Source: an uncultured Pseudohongiella sp.
Lineage (GTDB): Bacteria > Pseudomonadota > Gammaproteobacteria > Pseudomonadales > Pseudohongiellaceae
Assembly: GCA_951812965.1 (NCBI GenBank)
Contig: OX638341.1
Span: 3,268,438 to 3,332,437 of the forward strand
DNA: 64,000 bases
Reading direction: 5' to 3'
The notes under the pieces are model-generated. The model was given only the letters and a program-made list of their open reading frames with translations, ran no database searches and was not told the origin of the DNA. A program made the position numbers and the translations under genes. Positions 1-7,506 of this stretch are shown here, one piece after another. Positions within the stretch are counted from its first letter, which is position 1, and each line of letters begins with the position of its first letter.

Positions 1-2
1 CG

Positions 3-1322
3 AGCCACGGCGGGGCTTCTTTCAGTCAGTCCGGTGATGAAGGAGATTTCCGGCTGGCCGCCACGGCTTTGTCCAGTGACGGAATTTCCAAGGCTGACGA
101 AAAAAACGGCAACAGCGAAACCGACGGCTATGAATCCCGCACCCTTTCTGCGAAAGGCGGCTACAATCTTGCCAACCTTGCCGAAGGAGCCCGGCTACAG
201 GCGGAATTGCTGACAACAACCGCGGAAGCGGATTTCGACAGTTACAGTTTCGGCGCGCAAGGCAGTGTTGCGGATGGCGATGAAAACAGTGAATCCGACG
301 AAACCACCGCCAATGTCTCGCTTTCGCTGCCGACTTTCGATGGCAGGCTCGAACACCTGTTTCTCGCGGGGCATTCGGCGATCGACCGGCAGAATTTCAG
401 CGGTGGCGCGAGTACTTTCAGCGCCGAGGGTCGCCGGGCCGTCTTTCGCTACCAGGGCACCCTGTCCATTAACCAAAGCAATACCCTGGCCTTCGGCGCC
501 GAGCGCGAACAAACCGAAGCCTTCGAAGACGATATTGCTATCGACAGCCTGTTCGCGGTTCACGAAATCAAGCCGGCGGCGAACGTCACCCTGACCGGCG
601 GCCTGCGTTCCGACCGGCATGAGCGATTCGGTTCGGAGCTGACTGCCAGGCTGGGGGCGGCGATCAGCCTGAACCCGAATCTCGTATTGCGCGCGAGTTG
701 GGGCGACGGCTTCAAGGCGCCGACCCTGTTCCAGTCGACCTTTGTCTGCTGTGGCGCCAGCGAACCCAATTCCGGGCTCAAGCCGGAATCGTCTTCGGCT
801 TTTGACGCCGGCTTCGAATGGAGCGCCGCCGACGGCCGCGCCACATTCGGCTTGACCGCATTCAGCCAGTCCACCGAGAACATGATCAATTTCGCGTTTG
901 CACAGGGACGATACGAAAACATTGCCATCGTGGATTCAACCGGCGCCGAATTCCAAGGCAGCATCGCGATTACGCACTCGTTCAGGCTGAATGCGAATTA
1001 TGCATTCATCGACGCGATTGACGATGCCGGCAATCCACTGATACAGGTGCCAAGGCACAGCGGAGACTTGAGCCTGGATTACGATGCCGGAAGTGACTTT
1101 TCCGGCCGGTTGCTGTTGCGCCACAACGGCTCCGAGCCGAGCTTCGGAGGCGGCGGCGTGGAAAACTGGACCCGCATCGACCTCACCGGCCGTTTTCGCA
1201 TATCCGAACGGACGGAACTGTTCGCCCGCCTGGAAAACCTGCTCGACGAGCACTATCAGCAGATTCTCGGTTACGGCACTCCCGGACGCTCCGGCAGCAT
1301 TGGCGTCCGTTTGAGTTTTTGA
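3..1322 (+). CDS. TonB-dependent receptor, BtuB-like (5' partial)
   Basis: Outer-membrane beta-barrel receptor; the reading frame is open to the left edge, so the signal peptide, TonB box and plug are missing. What remains is barrel: alternating aromatic/hydrophobic strands, a receptor-typical segment WGDGFKAPTLFQ followed by a short Cys-Cys pair, and a C-terminal strand ending in Phe (GSIGVRLSF), the usual signature for barrel assembly. It is followed on the same strand by a periplasmic binding protein, a FecCD permease and an ABC ATPase, the standard arrangement for corrinoid or siderophore import. I favour vitamin B12 as substrate because of the BtuB-like barrel and because a large cobalamin-dependent methyltransferase operon lies in the same window, but ligand specificity cannot be read directly. 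Confidence 0.85.
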   Translation, partial: SHGGASFSQSGDEGDFRLAATALSSDGISKADEKNGNSETDGYESRTLSAKGGYNLANLAEGARLQAELLTTTAEADFDSYSFGAQGSVADGDENSESDETTANVSLSLPTFDGRLEHLFLAGHSAIDRQNFSGGASTFSAEGRRAVFRYQGTLSINQSNTLAFGAEREQTEAFEDDIAIDSLFAVHEIKPAANVTLTGGLRSDRHERFGSELTARLGAAISLNPNLVLRASWGDGFKAPTLFQSTFVCCGASEPNSGLKPESSSAFDAGFEWSAADGRATFGLTAFSQSTENMINFAFAQGRYENIAIVDSTGAEFQGSIAITHSFRLNANYAFIDAIDDAGNPLIQVPRHSGDLSLDYDAGSDFSGRLLLRHNGSEPSFGGGGVENWTRIDLTGRFRISERTELFARLENLLDEHYQQILGYGTPGRSGSIGVRLSF

Positions 1323-1332
1323 GAAAAGGATG

Positions 1333-1406
1333 GATTCTGCGACTGCGCGCAGAATGACACTCTTGATTCCGTCATTCTGCGCGAAGTGAAGCGAAGTCGC
1401 AGAATC
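1333..1406. repeat. Dispersed palindromic repeat, copy 1
   Basis: The gap between the receptor and the binding-protein gene is filled by a 74-base element bounded by perfect 11-base inverted ends (GATTCTGCGAC at the left, its complement at the right). The inner arms (GCGCAGAATGAC and GTCATTCTGCGC) are again complementary, so each half and the whole can fold. Very similar elements occur at 50507-50582 and, as half-size hairpins, at 3296-3321 and 28449-28472. This is a REP/BIME-like family. Confidence 0.85.
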
Positions 1407-1431
1407 TCGTATTCAGGCAGTTGATTAAAAT

Positions 1432-2271
1432 GTGACACCCATGATCCGAATGATTCTGGCGGGTTTGCTGTTCTCGCTGGCGGCCTGTGACGCGGCGCTG
1501 GACTCGGCGCCGCGAGCGGGCGATTTTCGCCCTGAGCGAATCGTCAGCCTGGACTACTGCGCAGATCAGTATGTACTCCAACTCGTCGAACCCGAGCGCA
1601 TTCTGGCGCTTTCCCGAGATGCGGAAAGGGAGTTCTCGCATTTGCGTGAGCTGGCCGCCGGGCTGCTGACGGTGCGCCCGGCAGCGGAAGATGTACTCGT
1701 ACTTCGGCCGGACCTGGTGGTCCGTTCCTATGGCGGTGGCCCAAACGCGTCGGCGTTCTATGGCCGGGCCGGAGTGGAAGTGCTCGATATCGGCAATGCC
1801 GACACTATGGACGAAGTCATGTCGGTAATGGCGGATGTCGCCGCAGGACTTGGCGAACCCGAACGCGGCCGGGCCGTGATTGACGAAATGCGGCGGCGGC
1901 TGGCGTCCCTGCCCGCGACAGCAACGGAATTGCAGACTCTGTACATGACGCCCGCGGGAGTCACCACCGGGCCAGGCTCACTCGTACATGAAATGCTGCG
2001 CACCGCGGGACTCGAAAATTTCCAGCAGGAACCCGGCTGGCGTTCCATTCCGCTCGAACGGCTTGCCAGGGAACAACCTGACCTGGTCGCCTACGCATCG
2101 TTCGGCGCAGGCGCCGAGCACCCCGACGCCTGGAGCGCCATGCGCCATCCACTGGCGCAAGCGCAACTCGCCGACCGTGAAGTAGTGCCGCTCAACGGCG
2201 CCTGGACCGCGTGCGGCGCCTGGTTCCTGCTTGAGGCCGTCGAAGCTCTGGCCCGGAGCGCGTCGCAATGA
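1432..2271 (+). CDS. btuF: ABC transporter substrate-binding lipoprotein, BtuF-like
   Basis: Predicted periplasmic binding protein of the cobalamin/Fe-siderophore class (PF01497 type), 279 residues. The N-terminus MTPMIRMILAGLLFSLAAC carries a lipobox (LAAC), so it is probably a lipoprotein. The mature part starts with the family's RPERIVSLDYCADQYVL segment, in which the bound ligand would be recognised between two lobes joined by a long helix. The stop overlaps the start of the permease gene by four bases (ATGA), which supports translational coupling. The gene starts just after a palindromic repeat. The substrate is inferred from the neighbouring BtuB-like receptor; a haem or siderophore substrate remains possible. 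Confidence 0.82.
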   Translation: MTPMIRMILAGLLFSLAACDAALDSAPRAGDFRPERIVSLDYCADQYVLQLVEPERILALSRDAEREFSHLRELAAGLLTVRPAAEDVLVLRPDLVVRSYGGGPNASAFYGRAGVEVLDIGNADTMDEVMSVMADVAAGLGEPERGRAVIDEMRRRLASLPATATELQTLYMTPAGVTTGPGSLVHEMLRTAGLENFQQEPGWRSIPLERLAREQPDLVAYASFGAGAEHPDAWSAMRHPLAQAQLADREVVPLNGAWTACGAWFLLEAVEALARSASQ

Positions 2272-3269
2272 GACTGCGCTCCCTGCTGATTCCCATCCTG
2301 GTTCTGTCTTGCCTGCTGGGCGTGTTTGGCGCCTTGATGCTGGGATCCACGCCCATGGAAACGCCACGGGTGCTGGCGGCGCTTGTGGGTGTGGCCGATG
2401 CAACGGACAACACCGTGGTCCGGCAAGTCCGGTTGCCTCGCGCGCTTGCGGCATTCATCGTGGGGCTCGCACTGGGCGGAAGCGGTGCGGCCCTGCAAGG
2501 CTTGTTGCGCAATCCGCTGGCGGAACCCGGCGTACTTGGCGTGTCCGCCTCAGCCTCGCTGGGCGCGACTTTTGCCCTGTACTACGGCTTTTTCACCGTC
2601 AGCGCCTGGCTCGTGCCCGTCGCCGCGGTAGCCGGAGCCTTGCTTGCCACCATGCTGATCGCGGCCGCGGCGATTCGCACTTCTTCCGTGGTAACGCTGA
2701 TACTGATCGGGGTCGGGTTATCCAGTTTCGCAGGAGCTGCCATGAGCCTGTTGATGAATCTCGCGCCGAACCCCTTTTCCCTGTCCGACATGATCAACTG
2801 GATGCTCGGATCGGTAGCCAACCGCAGTTTTCCCGATATCGCATTCTCCGCGCCGTTTATCGCCGCCGGCCTGACGATTCTGTATGCAGGACGCAGGGGA
2901 TTGGCGGCTTTGACACTCGGCGATGAAGCAGCCGCCGGAATCGGTCTCGATCTGCGGCGCCAGCGGCTGCTGGTTGTAGCGGGCGCGGGTCTGGCAACCG
3001 GAGGCGCTGTTGCCCTGGCCGGCGCCATCGGCTTCGTGGGCATTGTCGCACCACACATCGTAAGGCCACTCGTCGATCACGACCCTGCCCGCTCGCTGAT
3101 TCCGTCTGCCTTGCTTGCCGGGCTCATTCTGGTGCTGGCGGATATCGGCGTGCGGATATTGCCGACCGAATTCGAACTAAAGCTCGGTGTGGTCGCGGCC
3201 CTGATCGGTGCGCCCGCGTTCGTGTGGATAGCCATGCAGCGCCGGACAATAAGCTCGGGTGAAGGTTAA
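2268..3269 (+). CDS. btuC: FecCD-family ABC permease (cobalamin uptake)
   Basis: Inner-membrane permease of the BtuC/FecCD family, 333 residues, the usual length, with about ten hydrophobic segments. Family-typical stretches include RLPRALAAFIVGLALGGSG near residue 55-75, NPLAEPGVLGVS, and near the C-terminus GFVGIVAPHIVRPLVDHDPA, the cytoplasmic loop region that contacts the ATPase. The start overlaps the stop of the binding-protein gene by four bases. It would form the translocation channel together with the ATPase encoded next, which lies 75 bases downstream across a small palindrome. Confidence 0.9.
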   Translation: MRLRSLLIPILVLSCLLGVFGALMLGSTPMETPRVLAALVGVADATDNTVVRQVRLPRALAAFIVGLALGGSGAALQGLLRNPLAEPGVLGVSASASLGATFALYYGFFTVSAWLVPVAAVAGALLATMLIAAAAIRTSSVVTLILIGVGLSSFAGAAMSLLMNLAPNPFSLSDMINWMLGSVANRSFPDIAFSAPFIAAGLTILYAGRRGLAALTLGDEAAAGIGLDLRRQRLLVVAGAGLATGGAVALAGAIGFVGIVAPHIVRPLVDHDPARSLIPSALLAGLILVLADIGVRILPTEFELKLGVVAALIGAPAFVWIAMQRRTISSGEG

Positions 3270-3295
3270 TGTGTTTAAATCCCGCGCACTCCGGT

Positions 3296-3321
3296 GTCAT
3301 CCTGCGCGTAGTCGCAGGATC
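3296..3321. repeat. Short hairpin, variant of the dispersed repeat
   Basis: Half-length relative of the 1333-1406 repeat between btuC and btuD. The arms are GTCATCCTGCG and CGCAGGATC, with C/G substitutions relative to copy 1 that keep base pairing (compensatory change). It could act as a processing or attenuation site within the transport operon. Confidence 0.6.
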
Positions 3322-3344
3322 TATTCTTGTCGCGTGGCTCTCCA

Positions 3345-4124
3345 ATGATCAGTAGTGAACAACCCATTGAACTGACTGTTGAAAACCTGTGTGTTCGCGC
3401 AGGCGACCTGTTCCTGGTGGAAAACGCCTCCTTCAACATGAGTTCCGGAGAACTTGCCGTGCTGCTCGGACCCAATGGCGCCGGCAAGACCAGCCTGTTA
3501 CGGGGAATTCTGGGCCTCGCGCGGAAGGATTCGGGCGCCGTGCAACTGCAAGGGCGCACGCTCACGGAGTTCAATCCGCAGCAGCTGGCACGCCAGCTTT
3601 CCTACCTGCCGCAGCGGCGTCCGCTGGCCTGGCCGAGCCCGGTGCGCGACGTAGTCAGTCTGGGCCGTTATGCCTGGGGCTGCGCACCAGGGCGGCTCGG
3701 CGCCGAGGACGTCAGAGCCGTGAATTCGGCGCTTGCCGCCTGTGACCTGCTGGAAATGGCCGAGCGAAGCACTGACACCCTGTCCGGGGGTGAGTTGGCG
3801 CGAGTGCATTGCGCACGCGCTTTCGCCACCGAAGCGCCCCTGCTGTTCGCGGATGAGCCCGTTGCCTCCCTCGATCCCAGACACCGCTTCCGCATCATGC
3901 AATTAATCCGCAGCCATGTGCGCACCGGCGCCGGCGCCCTGGTCGTACTGCACGATGTCTCGCTGGCGGCCCGCTTCGCCGACCGCTTGATCTGGATGAA
4001 AGACGGGCAGATCGTCGCCGACGGCCCACTGACGGAAACACTGACAGAATCGCGAATGGCCGAGATCTACCAGGTCGAGGCGCGGGTTGATGGCGTCCGC
4101 GTGGAAATTGAACAGCCCTTGTGA
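3345..4124 (+). CDS. btuD: ABC transporter ATP-binding protein (cobalamin uptake)
   Basis: ATPase component of the importer, about 259 residues from the ATG at 3345. An in-frame TTG at 3327 is less likely because it lies inside the repeat-bearing leader. Walker A is GPNGAGKT, the Q-loop region reads LSYLPQRRPL, the ABC signature is LSGGELARVH (a variant of LSGGQ), Walker B is LLFADEP followed by the D-loop SLD, and the switch His is in VVLHDVS. All catalytic motifs are present. It ends the four-gene uptake cluster; about 320 bases later the unrelated microcin-type cluster begins. Confidence 0.9.
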   Translation: MISSEQPIELTVENLCVRAGDLFLVENASFNMSSGELAVLLGPNGAGKTSLLRGILGLARKDSGAVQLQGRTLTEFNPQQLARQLSYLPQRRPLAWPSPVRDVVSLGRYAWGCAPGRLGAEDVRAVNSALAACDLLEMAERSTDTLSGGELARVHCARAFATEAPLLFADEPVASLDPRHRFRIMQLIRSHVRTGAGALVVLHDVSLAARFADRLIWMKDGQIVADGPLTETLTESRMAEIYQVEARVDGVRVEIEQPL

Positions 4125-4442
4125 TGTTTACCTCGCGAAGCCGGCCTTATCCGTGTCAGGGTTTGTTCTTTCGGGTTCGATCCTCTTCAAGGAAAGGTGG
4201 CTGGTACCAACGCCTGTCGGAAGCTTCAGCTAGCCAAAAGAATTCCTTAAACAAGGACAGAAGACATCAAGTCATAATTTGTTGCAATTTTGGTATTGAC
4301 TTGGGGGGGGGGGGTAATGTGCCAATACCTTGACCATTTGATGTGATGGTATGAAAATCCAACTCATGTTGACAATCATGCTGCATGGAATGGTTTAGGA
4401 AATGGTGGCTGCGGCCAAATACGAAACTTTAGGAGAACGAAT
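4125..4442 (+). promoter_or_regulatory. Leader/promoter region of the microcin-type cluster with a G12 tract
   Basis: A 318-base non-coding stretch, visibly richer in A/T than the btu genes. It contains a run of 12 G at 4303-4314 placed directly between a good -35 hexamer TTGACT (4296-4301) and a -10-like TAATGT (4315-4320); the spacer is 13 bases as sequenced. A second consensus -35, TTGACA, is at 4369-4374 without a convincing -10. A clear ribosome binding site AGGAG (4431-4435) precedes the precursor ATG by seven bases. The promoter assignment is inference; the G tract and the hexamers are plainly visible. Confidence 0.5.
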
Positions 4443-4709
4443 ATGGGTGATTTATCAATTGTGAATGCCGACCTCGATTGTGGCATTCAAGAACTGTCGA
4501 ATGAGGAAATCGACCTCGTTAGCGGTGGATCCAGAATACGAGCGGTATACCGCGGAATTCGAGAAATTGTGACGTGGATAGGTGCTATCTCCCTACTCCC
4601 AGACTACCAAACTTGGCACGATGGGTTTACCGAGAGAGCCCATGCAAGAGGACGACGCATGATAAATCAAAGACGATGCGTCACCAGCCGGGCTGTTGAT
4701 GGGTGCTAG
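4443..4709 (+). CDS. Microcin/bacteriocin-type precursor peptide with double-glycine leader
   Basis: Small protein of 88 residues with a strong Shine-Dalgarno. Residues 1-29 form a classic class II leader ending in IQELSNEEIDLVSGG: the acidic ELSxEEIDxV pattern followed by Gly28-Gly29, the site cut by C39-peptidase exporters. The predicted 59-residue core is strongly basic (about 11 Arg), starts SRIRAVYRG, has a hydrophobic patch WIGAISLLP, and carries two Cys (79 and 88) near the C-terminus that could form a disulfide. The C39-ABC exporter and adaptor needed for processing follow downstream. I do not recognise the core as any named bacteriocin. The G+C content is lower than in the surrounding genes, suggesting transfer. 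Confidence 0.8.
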   Translation: MGDLSIVNADLDCGIQELSNEEIDLVSGGSRIRAVYRGIREIVTWIGAISLLPDYQTWHDGFTERAHARGRRMINQRRCVTSRAVDGC

Positions 4710-4749
4710 ACTTGAAGCATTCTTGACTGACAATTTTCATGAAGAAGAG

Positions 4750-4780
4750 GAAAGTGGAAGGCTAGTATCCTTCCACTTTC
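4750..4780 (+). terminator. Strong stem-loop after the precursor gene
   Basis: Perfect 12-base stem (GAAAGTGGAAGG pairing with CCTTCCACTTTC) and a 7-base loop, lying 40 bases after the precursor stop and 24 bases before the next gene. There is no clean U-tract, so it is more likely a partial terminator or mRNA-stabilising structure giving more precursor than exporter transcript. Confidence 0.65.
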
Positions 4781-4804
4781 TCGTTGTGATCTAAAAAAGG
4801 AACT

Positions 4805-5368
4805 ATGGAAAACTTGTACACATCCTTGGCCAAAATATCCAAAGTGAGGCTCTTTTTCTTGTTTTGGGCGATAGCTGAATTTTTCTCTATTGTTTCGGTT
4901 GTTATTGTTGTATTTCTAGGTGACTTTCTTGTGCCTGCTTCACATGAAAATGAAGAATTTTACTTGAATAATGATGCGTTTTTTAACAATCCATTGTTTG
5001 TGATATTTTTGGGTTTGGTAGTCATCGCACCGATTGTCGAAACAACCATATTCCAGGTAATATTATTGAACCTGACAAAAAGACTGACACTTGTAGTAAT
5101 TAAGTCAGACAGTTGGTTGCCTGCATTTGTTATTACCAGCATCCTGTTTGCGTATTCCCATGCTTTAGTTAGCAATTCTTTTAGTGATATTTCTAATGTT
5201 TTGTTTAGGATTCCGGGCGGAGTTTTGCTTACATTGCTCGCAATAGTTGAAAGAGAGCGGAAGCAAGGAAGTGCGTTTATCCCCGTTGCCTGCTTGCATG
5301 GTTTACACAATCTTGTAACTTTTTTTACATTATTGGTGCTCGAAACGATGCTTGCTCTTGATAGCTAA
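4805..5368 (+). CDS. CPBP-family membrane protein (degenerate intramembrane protease or immunity protein)
   Basis: Integral membrane protein of 187 residues with several hydrophobic helices, preceded by AAGGA. The three motif regions of the CPBP (CAAX-protease-like/bacteriocin processing) family are visible: motif 1 APIVETTIFQ (Glu79), motif 2 FAYSH (His119) and motif 3 HGLHN (His165, Asn169). Motif 1 is degenerate: the normal second Glu is Thr80 and the usual Arg is Gln84. In bacteriocin loci such proteins often give self-immunity, or act in maturation. Its position between the precursor and the exporter supports one of these roles. The gene is markedly AT-rich compared with the exporter. 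Confidence 0.75.
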   Translation: MENLYTSLAKISKVRLFFLFWAIAEFFSIVSVVIVVFLGDFLVPASHENEEFYLNNDAFFNNPLFVIFLGLVVIAPIVETTIFQVILLNLTKRLTLVVIKSDSWLPAFVITSILFAYSHALVSNSFSDISNVLFRIPGGVLLTLLAIVERERKQGSAFIPVACLHGLHNLVTFFTLLVLETMLALDS

Positions 5369-5386
5369 CCTATTGACAGTAATCAA

Positions 5387-7471
5387 TTGAAACTTGTTCG
5401 TCAAAGCGAGGCCACAGAGTGTGGAATTGCATCCATTTCCATGGTTGCGCAGCACTACGGTCACAAGATTGATTTGAATGCGATGCGTCAGCGTTTCGGA
5501 TCGTCGTTGAGTGGTGTGCGTCTTCGCGACCTGATGAAGATTGCCGAGCAGCTTTCGCTCGGCTCCCGGGCCTTGCGGCTCGAACCCGGACGACTCAAGG
5601 ACATTACGCTTCCCGCGATCCTGCACTGGGACATGGACCACTTCGTGGTGTTGAAGGAAGTCAGACACAACCGATTTGTCGTATTCGATCCCGCCCTTGG
5701 CCGTGTAACCTACTCGCTCGCGGAAATTTCCAGTCACTTCACCGGCGTCGCGCTGGAACTGACTCCCGCCACCGACTTCCGGCCGGTCGTGGCCCGGACC
5801 AGAACCCGCCTGAACAGCTTGTGGTCCCGCCTTTCCGGCCTGAAACGATCCCTGGCGCAGATTCTCGTCCTGTCCGTCGTGATCCAGCTGTTCGCCCTAG
5901 TTTCGCCCTTCTATCTGCAACTGGTCATTGATGAGGCAGTTACGCGCTTCGATTCGGACTTTCTGGTATTGCTCGCGCTCGGATTCGGAATTCTTTATCT
6001 GATCCATGCCGTCACGGAAGCATTGCGATCCTGGGTGATCCTGTTGCTCGGGCAGTCCATTACGTTCCAGATGGCGGGGAATGTGTTGCGACATCTGATC
6101 CGTTTGCCAGCGGCATACTTCGAGAAACGGCATGCGGGAGACATCATTTCCCGCATCGGTTCGATACAACCGATACAAACCGCGCTCACACAAAACATGA
6201 TTGCGGCCCTTGTCGACGGCGTCATGGTTGTAGCCACTATTTCCTTGATGCTTTTGTACAACTGGAAACTGGCGTTGATTGCCATTTTTCTCACGATCTT
6301 GTATCTGATCATCTCACTCATCCTTTTCCCCTTCATGCGTAGTCGACAAGAAGAACTGATCGCTAAAAGCGCGTTAGAACAGACGCACATGATTGAAACG
6401 ATTCGCGCATCTCGCTCAATCAAGTTGGTAGGCAGGGAAGTCGAGCGCGAGAACGCATGGTGCAATCTGTACACGGATGTTATCAACGCCGGCATAACTT
6501 ACGGACGGCTGGAGATCGGCAATCAATTCGGGTCTACCTTGTTGTTCGGACTGCAAACCGTGCTCATCGTCTACTTCGGGGCGCGATACATCCTGGCGGG
6601 CGAGATGAGCATCGGCATGTTGTTCGCCTTCATGTCGTACCGGCAGCATTTCGCGACCACTGCGGAGGGACTGGTCAACAAGGGCATCGAGTTCCGCATG
6701 CTCGGACTGCATCTGGAGCGACTCTCGGACATCGTACAATCTGCAAAGGAAGACGGTCTGGAAGTGCCGGTTTCCGAAATCAGGAAAGTAAACGGTCGGA
6801 TTGAACTGGAAGAAGTCAGCTTTCGGTACGACCCGAACGAACCGTTCCTTTTTGAAGAAATTTCCCTTTCCATCCAGTCGGGAGAATACATCGCCATTAC
6901 CGGCCCCTCGGGCGGCGGTAAGACGACTCTTTTGAAAGTAATGCTGGGTTTGCTGAAACCGGAGACGGGCGTCATGCGGATAGACGGATTGCCATTGCAT
7001 TCCCTGGGCCTGCGCAACTGGCGCGCCGCGGCGGGCGTGGTCATGCAGGACGACCAGCTTTTGTCGGGATCCATTGCCGACAATATCGCCAGCTTCGATC
7101 CGCAAATCGACATGGAGCGGGTAGTCGAATGCGCCACGCTGGCGCGGGCGCACGACGACATCAGCCGGATGGCGATGCACTACCTGTCGATGATTGGGGA
7201 CATGGGCGCGGCTCTTTCCGGCGGCCAGCGTCAACGACTGCTGTTGGCGCGGGCGCTTTACCATAAACCCCAAGTGCTTTTTCTGGACGAAGGCACGGCC
7301 AACCTCGATCTTCAGGCCGAACGGCAGATCGCGGAAGTCATTTCGGGCATGGAAATCACCCGAATCGTAGTAGCTCACCGGCCCGAACTGCTCAAACGGG
7401 CGGATCGAATCTTCATAATGGCCGGCGGCAAGCTGATCGAACAAAAGAAGCCGCAGCAACAGGAAAACTGA
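5387..7471 (+). CDS. Peptidase-containing ABC exporter (C39 bacteriocin processing and secretion)
   Basis: Inner-membrane exporter of the PCAT family, about 694 residues. The N-terminal C39 peptidase has Gln6, the catalytic Cys12 (SEATECGIAS), His85 (DMDHFVVL) and Asp101 (VFDPALG). Six membrane helices follow (about 150-430), then an ABC domain with Walker A GPSGGGKTT near residue 505, signature LSGGQRQR, Walker B VLFLDEG and switch His in VVAHRPE. The protein should cleave leaders after Gly-Gly and export the core peptide. The start is a TTG 18 bases after the CPBP stop in the same frame, with no strong ribosome binding site; translation may be coupled. Confidence 0.93.
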   Translation: MKLVRQSEATECGIASISMVAQHYGHKIDLNAMRQRFGSSLSGVRLRDLMKIAEQLSLGSRALRLEPGRLKDITLPAILHWDMDHFVVLKEVRHNRFVVFDPALGRVTYSLAEISSHFTGVALELTPATDFRPVVARTRTRLNSLWSRLSGLKRSLAQILVLSVVIQLFALVSPFYLQLVIDEAVTRFDSDFLVLLALGFGILYLIHAVTEALRSWVILLLGQSITFQMAGNVLRHLIRLPAAYFEKRHAGDIISRIGSIQPIQTALTQNMIAALVDGVMVVATISLMLLYNWKLALIAIFLTILYLIISLILFPFMRSRQEELIAKSALEQTHMIETIRASRSIKLVGREVERENAWCNLYTDVINAGITYGRLEIGNQFGSTLLFGLQTVLIVYFGARYILAGEMSIGMLFAFMSYRQHFATTAEGLVNKGIEFRMLGLHLERLSDIVQSAKEDGLEVPVSEIRKVNGRIELEEVSFRYDPNEPFLFEEISLSIQSGEYIAITGPSGGGKTTLLKVMLGLLKPETGVMRIDGLPLHSLGLRNWRAAAGVVMQDDQLLSGSIADNIASFDPQIDMERVVECATLARAHDDISRMAMHYLSMIGDMGAALSGGQRQRLLLARALYHKPQVLFLDEGTANLDLQAERQIAEVISGMEITRIVVAHRPELLKRADRIFIMAGGKLIEQKKPQQQEN

Positions 7472-7506
7472 GCAACCTTGGCCGCCGGCCGAACCGGAAC
7501 GATGAT

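Noticed and set aside
4121-4333. Short open frame ending just past the G12 tract
   Set aside because: It starts inside the btuD stop region, has no ribosome binding site and is partly homopolymer; better read as leader sequence.
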